64,000 nt of DNA from Actinomadura citrea (GTDB taxonomy: Bacteria; Actinomycetota; Actinomycetes; Streptosporangiales; Streptosporangiaceae), in NCBI RefSeq assembly GCF_013409045.1, contig NZ_JACCBT010000001.1, forward strand, positions 868,001 through 932,000, in the 5' to 3' direction. Position 1 is the first letter of the stretch; each line of letters starts with the position of its first letter. This document shows, piece after piece, positions 32,900-40,393 of this stretch. A model generated the notes under the pieces. That model had not been told where the DNA came from, did no database searches, and saw only the letters and a program-made list of their open reading frames with translations. Both the position numbers and the translations under genes were made by a program.

Positions 32900-34204
32900 A
32901 TGCGGATCTGCGTGGTCGCGCTCGGCAAGATCGGTCTCCCGCTCGCGGTGCAGTTCGCCCGCAAGGGCCACCGGGTGATCGGCGCCGACGTGGACGAACG
33001 CGTCGTGGCCGAGGTCAACGCGGGCCGCGAGCCGTTCCCCGGCGAGGCGGAGCTGGACGTCCACCTCGGCGAGGCGGTGCGGGCCGGGCTGCTCACGGCG
33101 ACGACCGACACGGCGGCGGCGGTCGCCGAGTCCGAGGCGGTCGTCGTGGTCGTCCCCCTGTTCGTGGACGCGGCGGGCGTCCCGGACTTCGGCTGGATGG
33201 ACGCCGCGACGCGCTCCATCGCGCAGGGCCTGCGACCCGGCACGCTCGTCAGCTACGAGACGACGCTGCCCGTCGGCACCACCCGGGACCGCTGGGCCCC
33301 GATGCTGGCGGAGGGCTCCGGCCTCACCGCGGGCGCCGGCTTCCACCTGGTGTTCAGCCCGGAGCGCGTGCTGACCGGACGGGTGTTCGCCGACCTGCGC
33401 CGCTACCCCAAGCTCGTCGGCGGCGTCGACGAGACGTCCGCCCGGCACGGCGTCGAGTTCTACGAGCAGGTCCTCGACTTCGACGAGCGGCCGGACCTCG
33501 ACCGCCCGAACGGCGTCTGGGACCTCGGCTCCGCGGAGGCCGCGGAGCTCGCCAAGCTCGCCGAGACGACCTACCGCGACGTCAACATCGGCCTCGCCAA
33601 CCAGTTCGCCCGCTACGCCGACGCGGCGGGCGTGGACGTCATGAAGGTCATCGAGGCCTGCAACACCCAGCCGTACAGCCACATCCACCAGCCGGGCATC
33701 GCCGTCGGCGGCCACTGCATCCCGGTGTATCCGCGGATGTACCTGTGGAACGACCCGGACGCGACCGTCGTCCGTGCCGCCCGCGAGGCCAACACGGGCA
33801 TGCCCGAGTACGCCGTCGGCCTCCTCGCCGACGCCTACGGCGATCTGACCGGCGCCGGCGTCCTCGTGCTGGGCGCGGCGTACCGGGGCGGCGTCAAGGA
33901 GACGGCGTTCTCCGGCGTCTTCCCCACGGTGGAGGCGCTGCGGGGGCGCGGCGCCGTCCCGTACGTGTCCGACCCGATGTACACCGCCGAGGAGCTGGAG
34001 GCCCTGGGCCTGCCGCCCCACCGCGGCGAGTCGGTCACGGCCGCGATCGTGCAGGCCGACCACGCCGCCTACCGCGAACTCGGCGCGGACGACCTGCCGG
34101 GCGTCAAGGCCCTGGTCGACGGCCGCCGCGTCACCGACGCCGCCCGCTGGCCCGGAGTACACCGCGTCGTCATCGGCGCCCCGGACGCTCGGACCGGTTC
34201 GTAG
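32900..34204 (+). CDS. UDP-sugar 6-dehydrogenase (WbpA/WecC type)
   Basis: A 434-residue nucleotide-sugar dehydrogenase that oxidises C6 of a UDP-HexNAc to the uronic acid in two NAD-dependent steps. The N-terminal Rossmann domain opens with VVALGKIGLPLAVQFARKGH; the middle helix has ETTYRDVNIGLANQFARYA; the catalytic cysteine is Cys273 in GGHCIPVYP. The WecC/WbpA branch is favoured over UDP-glucose dehydrogenase by that motif and by the neighbouring aminosugar genes. ATG start follows GGAGG by 11 bases. Confidence 0.9.
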   Translation: MRICVVALGKIGLPLAVQFARKGHRVIGADVDERVVAEVNAGREPFPGEAELDVHLGEAVRAGLLTATTDTAAAVAESEAVVVVVPLFVDAAGVPDFGWMDAATRSIAQGLRPGTLVSYETTLPVGTTRDRWAPMLAEGSGLTAGAGFHLVFSPERVLTGRVFADLRRYPKLVGGVDETSARHGVEFYEQVLDFDERPDLDRPNGVWDLGSAEAAELAKLAETTYRDVNIGLANQFARYADAAGVDVMKVIEACNTQPYSHIHQPGIAVGGHCIPVYPRMYLWNDPDATVVRAAREANTGMPEYAVGLLADAYGDLTGAGVLVLGAAYRGGVKETAFSGVFPTVEALRGRGAVPYVSDPMYTAEELEALGLPPHRGESVTAAIVQADHAAYRELGADDLPGVKALVDGRRVTDAARWPGVHRVVIGAPDARTGS

Positions 34205-34269
34205 ACGCCTCGCTGACCGCTCGGGCCGGTCCGCGCAAGCGCCCCGGCCGACCGCAACTGGAGAATCGA

Positions 34270-35868
34270 ATGCAAATCGAAGACGGGACGGTTCCCGGTG
34301 CGCCGTCGCGCGGCCGCGTCGTCATGCTCGTCGACAACGATGTCGTGCGCGACTCCCGGGTGCAGAAGGCCGCGAAGTCGATGGCCGAGGCGGGCTGGGA
34401 GGTGCACCTGCTCGGCAGCGCGAGGGGCAAGAGGCGCCGCTCGTGGGACCTCGGCGGCGCCCGCGTGCGCCTCCTGCCGGTGCAGCACGTGCTCCTGCGC
34501 GACCGGCACGGCGTCCTGCGCGCCACGTTGCGCCGCCCGCTCGCGTACGGGCACCCGAAGGTGGCGGACTACCGGCGGCGGCTCGTGCAGTCCCGGCGCG
34601 CCGACCTCGCCGCGGCGCGCCTCGACCGCAAGTCCCGCGGCCCCGCGCGCAAGGTGTGGCTGCTGGCCCGGCGGGTCACGGCGAAGCTCCAGTCGCGGTG
34701 GGTCGCGCTGCGGGTGCGGCAGACCGAGTCGCTCGCCGCGGCCCGCGGCAACCCGCGCGCGCCGATGGAGCGGCTCGCGATCAACTTCTGGCTGAAGGTC
34801 CTCGGCGACCGGGCGTGGCGCGTCCTGCAACGCAACCTGTGGGACTGGGACAGCGCCTACGGCAAGGTCATCGACAAGCTCGAACCCGACATCGTCCACG
34901 CCAACGACTTCCGCATGCTCGGCGTCGCGGCGCGCTCGGTGCGGCGGGCCCGCGCGAAGGGCCGGACGGTGAAGCTCGTGTGGGACGCGCACGAGTTCCT
35001 GCCGGGCATCCGCCCCTGGGGCTCCGACCCGCGCTGGCATCCCGCCATGTGCGCGTACGAGCGCGAGTACGCGGGCGACGCGGACGCGGTGGTGACCGTC
35101 TCGGAGGCGCTCGCCGACCGGCTGATCGAGCGCCACGGCCTGCGCGGCAGGCCGACCGTCGTGCTCAACGCCCCGATCACCGGGGGCGAGCCGAGCACGT
35201 CCGATCCGGTCCCCGACATGCGGGAGATGTGCGGCGTCGGCCCGGACACCCCGATCGCCGTCTACAGCGGCGCCGCCGCCCCGCAGCGCGGCCTCGACAT
35301 CATGATCGAGGCGCTGCCGCGGCTGCCCCGGCTCCACGTCGCCCTGGTCGTCTCCTCGGCGGGGTCCGAGTACGTCCGCGGCCTGGTCGCCCGCGCCGCC
35401 GAACTCGGCGCCGCCGACCGCGTCCACACGGTGCCGTACGTGCCGTTCGACCAGGTCGTCCCGTTCCTGGCGGCGGCGGACATCGGCGTGATCCCGATCC
35501 ACCACTGGCCCAACCACGAGATCGCGCTGATCACGAAGTTCTTCGAGTACTCGCACGCCCGGCTGCCGATCGTCGTGAGCGACGTGGAGGCGATGGGCGA
35601 CATGGCGAAGGCCACCGGGCAGGGCGAGGTCTTCCACGCCGAGGACCTCGACGACTACGTGCGGGCGGTCGAGGCGGTCCTCGGCGACCCGCGGCGGTAC
35701 CGCGCCGTGTACGACGACCGGCCCGAGCTGCTCCACGAGTGGACCTGGGAGGCGCAGGCCGAGATTCTGGACGGCGTCTACGCCAAGCTGCTGCCGTCCG
35801 CCGCGAGGCCCGCCCCGGGCGCGCCGCCGGCGGGTCCGGACGACCAGCTCATCGGCGCGCAGGACTGA
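34270..35868 (+). CDS. GT-B glycosyltransferase (GT4-like), arginine-rich insert
   Basis: A 532-residue GT-B glycosyltransferase. The acceptor half opens with VVMLVDNDVVRDSRVQKAAK and contains a long arginine-rich stretch (about 75-175, including DYRRRLVQSRRADLAAARLD) that may hold the enzyme at the membrane or on an anionic polymer. The donor half has VYSGAAAPQRGLDIMIEALP, ADIGVIPIHH and KFFEYSHARLPIVVSDV. Start ATG 34270 with GGAG six bases upstream. It is likely to extend or decorate the cell-wall glycan made by this operon; donor and acceptor are unknown. Confidence 0.85.
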   Translation: MQIEDGTVPGAPSRGRVVMLVDNDVVRDSRVQKAAKSMAEAGWEVHLLGSARGKRRRSWDLGGARVRLLPVQHVLLRDRHGVLRATLRRPLAYGHPKVADYRRRLVQSRRADLAAARLDRKSRGPARKVWLLARRVTAKLQSRWVALRVRQTESLAAARGNPRAPMERLAINFWLKVLGDRAWRVLQRNLWDWDSAYGKVIDKLEPDIVHANDFRMLGVAARSVRRARAKGRTVKLVWDAHEFLPGIRPWGSDPRWHPAMCAYEREYAGDADAVVTVSEALADRLIERHGLRGRPTVVLNAPITGGEPSTSDPVPDMREMCGVGPDTPIAVYSGAAAPQRGLDIMIEALPRLPRLHVALVVSSAGSEYVRGLVARAAELGAADRVHTVPYVPFDQVVPFLAAADIGVIPIHHWPNHEIALITKFFEYSHARLPIVVSDVEAMGDMAKATGQGEVFHAEDLDDYVRAVEAVLGDPRRYRAVYDDRPELLHEWTWEAQAEILDGVYAKLLPSAARPAPGAPPAGPDDQLIGAQD

Positions 35869-35869
35869 C

Positions 35870-37126
35870 GTGGCGGCGGACGGGAAAGTCGGCGCGGGAG
35901 TGGCCGTCGTCACGCCCTGGTATCCGAACCCGATGCAGGAGTGGGCCGGGTCCTTCGTCCGGTCGATGGTCGAGGCGACGGCCCCGGGCTGCGGCGACGT
36001 CACCGTCTACCACACCGAGGCGTGGCTGATGAGGCGGCCCGCGGAGGAGGTCGAGGCGGCGCGCGAGGCGCATCGCCGCCTCCTGCCGGTCGCGCTGCAC
36101 CCCGCGCCCGACGTCGCGGGCTCCCGGCTGGTGCGCGTCCCGGTGCCGACGGTGCCGGACTACACCTTCGCCGAACTCGCCGTGCAGCACGCCCGGTGGC
36201 TGCGCGAGGCGCTGGGCGGCGAGCCGATCCCGGCGCCCGTCGTCCACGCCCACGTGGGGCTGCGCGGCGGCTGGACGGCGCTGGAGAACGCCCGCCCGGA
36301 CGCGCGGGTGTTCGTCACCGAGCACGCGTCCTTCCTGGACAAGGTCCTGGAGCAGCCCGACTCCCGGGAGATGTACGAGCGGGTCCTGGAGCGCTGTACC
36401 GGTTTTCTCGTGGTCACCGACGTGCTGCGGGACACCCTCGCCGAGGCGTTCCCGGCGCTCGCCCACAAGATCGAGATGATCTCCAACCCGATCGCGTTCG
36501 GGGAGCCGCGCGAGCGTCCCGTCACCGAGCTGCGGCGCTGGCTGTACGTCGGCACGCTGGTCGAGCGCAAGGGCGTCGGCTGGCTGCTGGAGGCGTTCGC
36601 CGAGTGCCTCGCCGACGACCCGGGACTGACGCTGACGATGGCCGGGCCGGGCGTGCTCGCCCGGCGGCTCCAGGAGCGGGCCGCCGAGCTGGGCGTCGAG
36701 CACGCGGTGTCGTTCCTCGGCGCGGTCGCCCCCGACGAGGCCGCGCGGCTCATGCGCGAGCACGACCTGCTCGTCCACCCCGCCCGGTGGGAGACCTTCG
36801 GTGTCACGATCGTCGAGGCGGTGGCGGCGGGCCTGCCGGTACTGGTCACCCGCTGCGGCGGCCCCGAGCGCACGCTGGCCGGCATAGAAGCCGCCGCAGG
36901 GGAAATGATCGACGTCGAGGAGAACGCGAGCTCGATCGTCGCCGGGTACCGCCGCCTGCGCGACCGCTTCCCGGACGGCCTCGACCTGGCGAAGGCCCGC
37001 GAGATCCTGGACGGGCGCTTCGGGTACCGCACGGTGGCCGAGGCGCACCACCGGCACTGGTTCCCGGAGGGCGCGGCCGCTCGTGCCGCGAACGACGGTG
37101 CCGCGAACGGGGGAGAAGAAGCGTGA
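35870..37126 (+). CDS. GT4 family glycosyltransferase
   Basis: A 418-residue GT-B retaining glycosyltransferase. The N-terminal domain opens VAVVTPWYPNPMQEWAGSFV; the donor domain has LYVGTLVERKGVGWLLEAF, FLGAVAPDEAARLMREHDLL, and the typical PARWETFGVTIVEAVAAGLP with the EX7E glutamates. It starts one base after the previous stop and ends in a GTGA overlap. Likely a sugar-adding step in glycopolymer assembly at the cytosolic face. Confidence 0.88.
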   Translation: MAADGKVGAGVAVVTPWYPNPMQEWAGSFVRSMVEATAPGCGDVTVYHTEAWLMRRPAEEVEAAREAHRRLLPVALHPAPDVAGSRLVRVPVPTVPDYTFAELAVQHARWLREALGGEPIPAPVVHAHVGLRGGWTALENARPDARVFVTEHASFLDKVLEQPDSREMYERVLERCTGFLVVTDVLRDTLAEAFPALAHKIEMISNPIAFGEPRERPVTELRRWLYVGTLVERKGVGWLLEAFAECLADDPGLTLTMAGPGVLARRLQERAAELGVEHAVSFLGAVAPDEAARLMREHDLLVHPARWETFGVTIVEAVAAGLPVLVTRCGGPERTLAGIEAAAGEMIDVEENASSIVAGYRRLRDRFPDGLDLAKAREILDGRFGYRTVAEAHHRHWFPEGAAARAANDGAANGGEEA

Positions 37127-37662
37127 ACGTGCTGTTCGTGGCGCTCGGCGCCTCCCGCCGGCCCGCGGTCGTCCGGGAGGCGGCGCAGGTCGTCGCGGAC
37201 GGCGGCAGCGCAGCCGTGCTGGTGCGCAAGTCCTCGACGTGGGCGAAGGACCCGCTCCCGGACGGTGTCGACGCCGTCGAGCTGTCCGCACTCGAACGGC
37301 GCTACCGCCCCGACGCGGTGCGGATCCCGCTGTACCGGATCCCGGGGCTGCTGCTGCGCGTGTGCTTCCCCGGGCCCCTGCGCGGGCTCGGGAAGCGGAT
37401 CGACTCCGCGTACCGCAGGCGCGTCGCCCGGCCCATCGACCGGCGGCTGGCCCGTCGCTACCGGCGCGACGCCGGCGCGGTGCGCCGCCGGACGGTCGAG
37501 CGAGACCTGCTGCACGCCCGCTCCATCGACCTCGTCGTCATCGCGGACCCGCAGTCGCTGGTGACCGTCGCCGAGCTCGCGGACACGATCGCGGGCGCCG
37601 GAGCGACGCTCTCCTACTCCGTCGCTCATGAAAGGTCCCCGGCAGGCAACGCCAGAGGATGA
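37123..37662 (+). CDS. Small basic protein of unknown function (half GT-B-like)
   Basis: A 179-residue protein not clearly recognised. It opens like a GT-B N-terminal Rossmann domain (VNVLFVALGASRRPAVVREA; GGSAAVLVRKSSTW), has a strongly basic middle (about 85-130, 15 or more Arg) and ends with DLVVIADPQSLVTVAELAD. There is no donor-sugar domain. The 198-residue product at 39.1-39.7 kb has the same plan, so the two seem to be relatives. GTGA overlap with the upstream GT4 gene implies co-translation. A membrane- or lipid-binding accessory role is a guess. Confidence 0.7.
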   Translation: MNVLFVALGASRRPAVVREAAQVVADGGSAAVLVRKSSTWAKDPLPDGVDAVELSALERRYRPDAVRIPLYRIPGLLLRVCFPGPLRGLGKRIDSAYRRRVARPIDRRLARRYRRDAGAVRRRTVERDLLHARSIDLVVIADPQSLVTVAELADTIAGAGATLSYSVAHERSPAGNARG

Positions 37663-37666
37663 CGCC

Positions 37667-39115
37667 ATGACCGAACGCCGCCCGCGCCTTCTCTACCTGG
37701 CCTTCTACTTCCCGCCGTCCCGTGCGAGCGGCGTGTACCGGCCCCGGGCGACCGCCAACCGGCTGACCGAGCTGGGCTGGGACGTCACGGTCTTCGCGGC
37801 GCCGCTCCCGTTCCTGTACGACACGATCGGCTCGGTCGACGACCGGCTGACGAAGACCGTCGACCCGCGGATCACGCTGGTGCGCCCGGACCTGAACCGG
37901 TTCGTCTGGCAGACGGACCTTCGCGAGTACAGCCGGTTCCGGGGGACGTTCCCCCAGCTGGCCCAGTCGCTGTACACGTGGGGGCAGAAGCACGTCTTCC
38001 CGGAGCACTACGCGTCCTGGGCTCGCGACTCGGTCCGGCGCGCGCTGCGGATGCACGCGCGGCGCAGGTTCGACGTGGTCCTCGCGACGGGGAACCCGTA
38101 CTCGTCGTTCGCCGCGGCCTGGCTGTTCCACAAGCTGACCCGCACCCCCTACGTCATCGACTACCGCGACTCCTGGACCCTCGACCAGTTCAGCGAGGAG
38201 CCGATGTTCGAGGACGGGCATCCCGCCTGGCGCTGGGAGCGCCGGGTGCTGCGGTCCGCGGCGAACTCGCTGTACGTCAACGACGCCCAGCGCGCGTGGC
38301 ACGCCGAGCGCTACCCGCGCGCGGCGGACCGTATGATGACCGTCCTGAACGGGTGGGACGCCGACACGCTCCCGCAGAGCGCCGCGCCGCCCCCGGCCGC
38401 CCGCGCGACGACGGACGGGCACGCGCCCCGCTTCTCCTTCGTCGGCACGGTCACCGACAAGCAGCCCATCGAGGAGCTGATCGAGGGGTTCTCCCGTGCG
38501 CGCGCGCATTCGGACATGCGGGCCGCCACCCTGGACTTCTACGGCTACTTCGGGTTCTTCCAGGGCACCGACGACAAGCTCCGCAAGCGTTTCGCCGCCG
38601 CGGCAGAGGCGGCCGCAGCGGCCGTCAGCGCCCAGGAGGTCGGGGGCGGGGCGGCGGTGGCCGAGCAGGCGGAGCTCGCCCACGGCGGGGAGGACGAGCA
38701 CGTGCTCGCCCCCGGGGTCCACCACCGCGGGCCGGTGTCCAAGACGGCGCTCGCCGACGTCTACCAGGACTCCGACGTGCTGGTCTTCCTCAACGGCGGC
38801 GGACGCTACGTCACCTCCGGGAAGATCTTCGAGTACATGGCGGCGGGACGTCCCATCGTGTCGGTCCACACGCCCGGCTCGGCGGCCGAGGAGCTGCTGC
38901 GCGGATACCCGCTGTGGTTCAACCCGGGCGGGCTCGCCCCGGCCGACATCGCCGCCTCGATGGTGGCGGCGGCGAAGGCGGCGGCCGGCCTGGACGAGCG
39001 GCAGGTGGCGGAGGCCCGCGCCTACGCGGACCGCTTCGAACGGAACGTGACGCTGGAGCCGCTCGTGGGACGGCTCACCGAGCTGGCCGCCCGCAGGCGC
39101 GGCGTGGGCGGGTGA
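37667..39115 (+). CDS. GT4-like glycosyltransferase with Ala/Gly-rich insert
   Basis: A 482-residue GT-B glycosyltransferase. The acceptor domain opens LLYLAFYFPPSRASGVYRPR and contains TGNPYSSFAAAWLFHK and VIDYRDSWTLDQFSEEP. The donor domain has SFVGTVTDKQPIEELIEGF and the binding motif GKIFEYMAAGRPIVSV. Between them lies an unusual low-complexity stretch rich in Ala, Glu and Gly (about 310-365) where the family normally has one short helix. ATG 37667 follows GAGGATG. It is one of three GT-B enzymes in the operon. Confidence 0.85.
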   Translation: MTERRPRLLYLAFYFPPSRASGVYRPRATANRLTELGWDVTVFAAPLPFLYDTIGSVDDRLTKTVDPRITLVRPDLNRFVWQTDLREYSRFRGTFPQLAQSLYTWGQKHVFPEHYASWARDSVRRALRMHARRRFDVVLATGNPYSSFAAAWLFHKLTRTPYVIDYRDSWTLDQFSEEPMFEDGHPAWRWERRVLRSAANSLYVNDAQRAWHAERYPRAADRMMTVLNGWDADTLPQSAAPPPAARATTDGHAPRFSFVGTVTDKQPIEELIEGFSRARAHSDMRAATLDFYGYFGFFQGTDDKLRKRFAAAAEAAAAAVSAQEVGGGAAVAEQAELAHGGEDEHVLAPGVHHRGPVSKTALADVYQDSDVLVFLNGGGRYVTSGKIFEYMAAGRPIVSVHTPGSAAEELLRGYPLWFNPGGLAPADIAASMVAAAKAAAGLDERQVAEARAYADRFERNVTLEPLVGRLTELAARRRGVGG

Positions 39116-39117
39116 TC

Positions 39118-39714
39118 ATGTTGGGAGACGGCGACGTGCAACGCGCGCGACCCCCGAAGGTGCTGGTCCTGGCGATGGACCCGAGGCTGACCATGGACCC
39201 CGTCCCGAACGTGCCGCCCAAGCGCCAGCACAAGAGGGTCATCGGGCTGGCCGGGTACTTCGCGGAGGAGGGCGCGCGGGTCGACGTGGTGACCGCCGAG
39301 CCGGACGGGTGGGCGAACCTGGACGAGCGGGTGCGCCTGCACCGGCTCGACAAGGCGGAGGCCCGGCACCCGCTGCCCTGGCTGGAGCACACGGTCGTGA
39401 TCAGGGCGCCGCGGATCGCCGTCCGCCCGGTGGCGCGGGCGGGCCCTCTCGGCGCCCGCCTGGACCGCCTCCGGACCCGCGTCTCCCGCGCCGTGCACCG
39501 GCGGCTCTTCGTGCCGTTCTACCGGCACGTCCGGCCGCACCTGCTGGCCCGCATCGCGTGGCGGCGCGTCCTGCGCGAGATCGACACCGGCGGGCTCGTC
39601 CGCGTCGTCGTGATGGACCGGACGTCGGTGCCGCTCGGCCGCCGGCTGGCCCGCCTGCACCCCGACCTCGTCGTGACGACGCGGCAGGTGCGCAGCCTCG
39701 ACGCCAAGCCCTGA
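39118..39714 (+). CDS. Small basic protein of unknown function (half GT-B-like), second copy
   Basis: A 198-residue protein with the same layout as the 37.1-kb product: N-terminal Rossmann-like strand and helix (PKVLVLAMDPRLTMDPVPNV), an Arg-rich basic middle (RTRVSRAVHRRLFVPFYRHV) and a final VVVMDRTSVPLGRRLARLHP. No donor domain. The start is not settled: GTG 39112 (overlapping the previous stop), ATG 39118, or GTG 39136, which has the best ribosome binding site (GGGAG). It is the last gene of the plus-strand operon, 24 bases from the convergent acetyltransferase. Confidence 0.68.
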   Translation: MLGDGDVQRARPPKVLVLAMDPRLTMDPVPNVPPKRQHKRVIGLAGYFAEEGARVDVVTAEPDGWANLDERVRLHRLDKAEARHPLPWLEHTVVIRAPRIAVRPVARAGPLGARLDRLRTRVSRAVHRRLFVPFYRHVRPHLLARIAWRRVLREIDTGGLVRVVVMDRTSVPLGRRLARLHPDLVVTTRQVRSLDAKP

Positions 39715-39738
39715 CCGGGCCCGCCGCCTGCTCCGGCT

Positions 39739-40353
39739 TCAGCCCTTCTCGGTCAGGACGGTCGTCTCCGAGCCGCCGCCGGCGGGCGCCTCGACGTAGA
39801 TCTCACCGGTCCGCGGGCACTCCCACGTCCCGTCGGAACGCTCGGTGAGCCGGGCACCGGCCCTGCCGACCCAGCCGATCCGGCGGGCGGGGACGCCCGC
39901 GACCAGCGCGAAGTCGGGGACGTCGCGGGTCACCACCGCGCCCGCGGCGACCATCGCCCAGCGGCCGACGCGGACCGGCGCGACGCACACGCTGCGGGCG
40001 CCGAGCGAGGCGCCCTCGGCGACGTGGACGCCGACCGCCTCCCAGTCGTCACCGCGCTTCAGCCTGCCGTCCGGGTCCACCGAGCGGGGCTCCCGGTCGT
40101 TGGTGAGCACGACGGCGGGACCGACGAACACGCCGTCCTCCAGCACGGCGGGCTCGTAGACGAGCGCGTGGTTCTGCAGCTTGACGTTGTCGCCGATCCG
40201 CACGCCCGTGCCGACGTAGGCGCCGCGTCCCACGATGCAGCCCGTGCCGAGCCGGGCGCCCTCGCGGATCTGCGCGAGGTCCCACACGGTGGTGCCGTCG
40301 CCGAGTTCCGCGCCGGGGTCGACCTGGGCGCTCGGCAGGATGCGGTGACTCAT
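39739..40353 (-). CDS. Hexapeptide-repeat sugar N-acetyltransferase (WbpD-like)
   Basis: A 204-residue left-handed beta-helix acetyltransferase. Hexapeptide turns run from residue 8 to about 160 (VDPGAELGDGTTVWDLAQIR; GARLGTGCIVGRGAYVGTGV), with NHALVYEP near the catalytic region and the closing GVPARRIGWVGRAG, then a short C-terminal tail with WECPRTGE. WbpD-type enzymes acetylate the 3-amino group installed by WbpE. Those partner genes are on the opposite strand, so the pathway is divided between convergent operons. Last gene of the minus-strand operon. Confidence 0.88.
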   Translation of the reverse strand: MSHRILPSAQVDPGAELGDGTTVWDLAQIREGARLGTGCIVGRGAYVGTGVRIGDNVKLQNHALVYEPAVLEDGVFVGPAVVLTNDREPRSVDPDGRLKRGDDWEAVGVHVAEGASLGARSVCVAPVRVGRWAMVAAGAVVTRDVPDFALVAGVPARRIGWVGRAGARLTERSDGTWECPRTGEIYVEAPAGGGSETTVLTEKG

Positions 40354-40393
40354 TCGGTGCCTTCCATGCGAAGGTTCAGCGGGTGGATGCGGG

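Noticed and set aside
31265..34162. 965-codon minus-strand frame opposite GT2 and UDP-sugar dehydrogenase
   Set aside because: No recognisable domain, and the plus strand carries intact enzymes with catalytic motifs.
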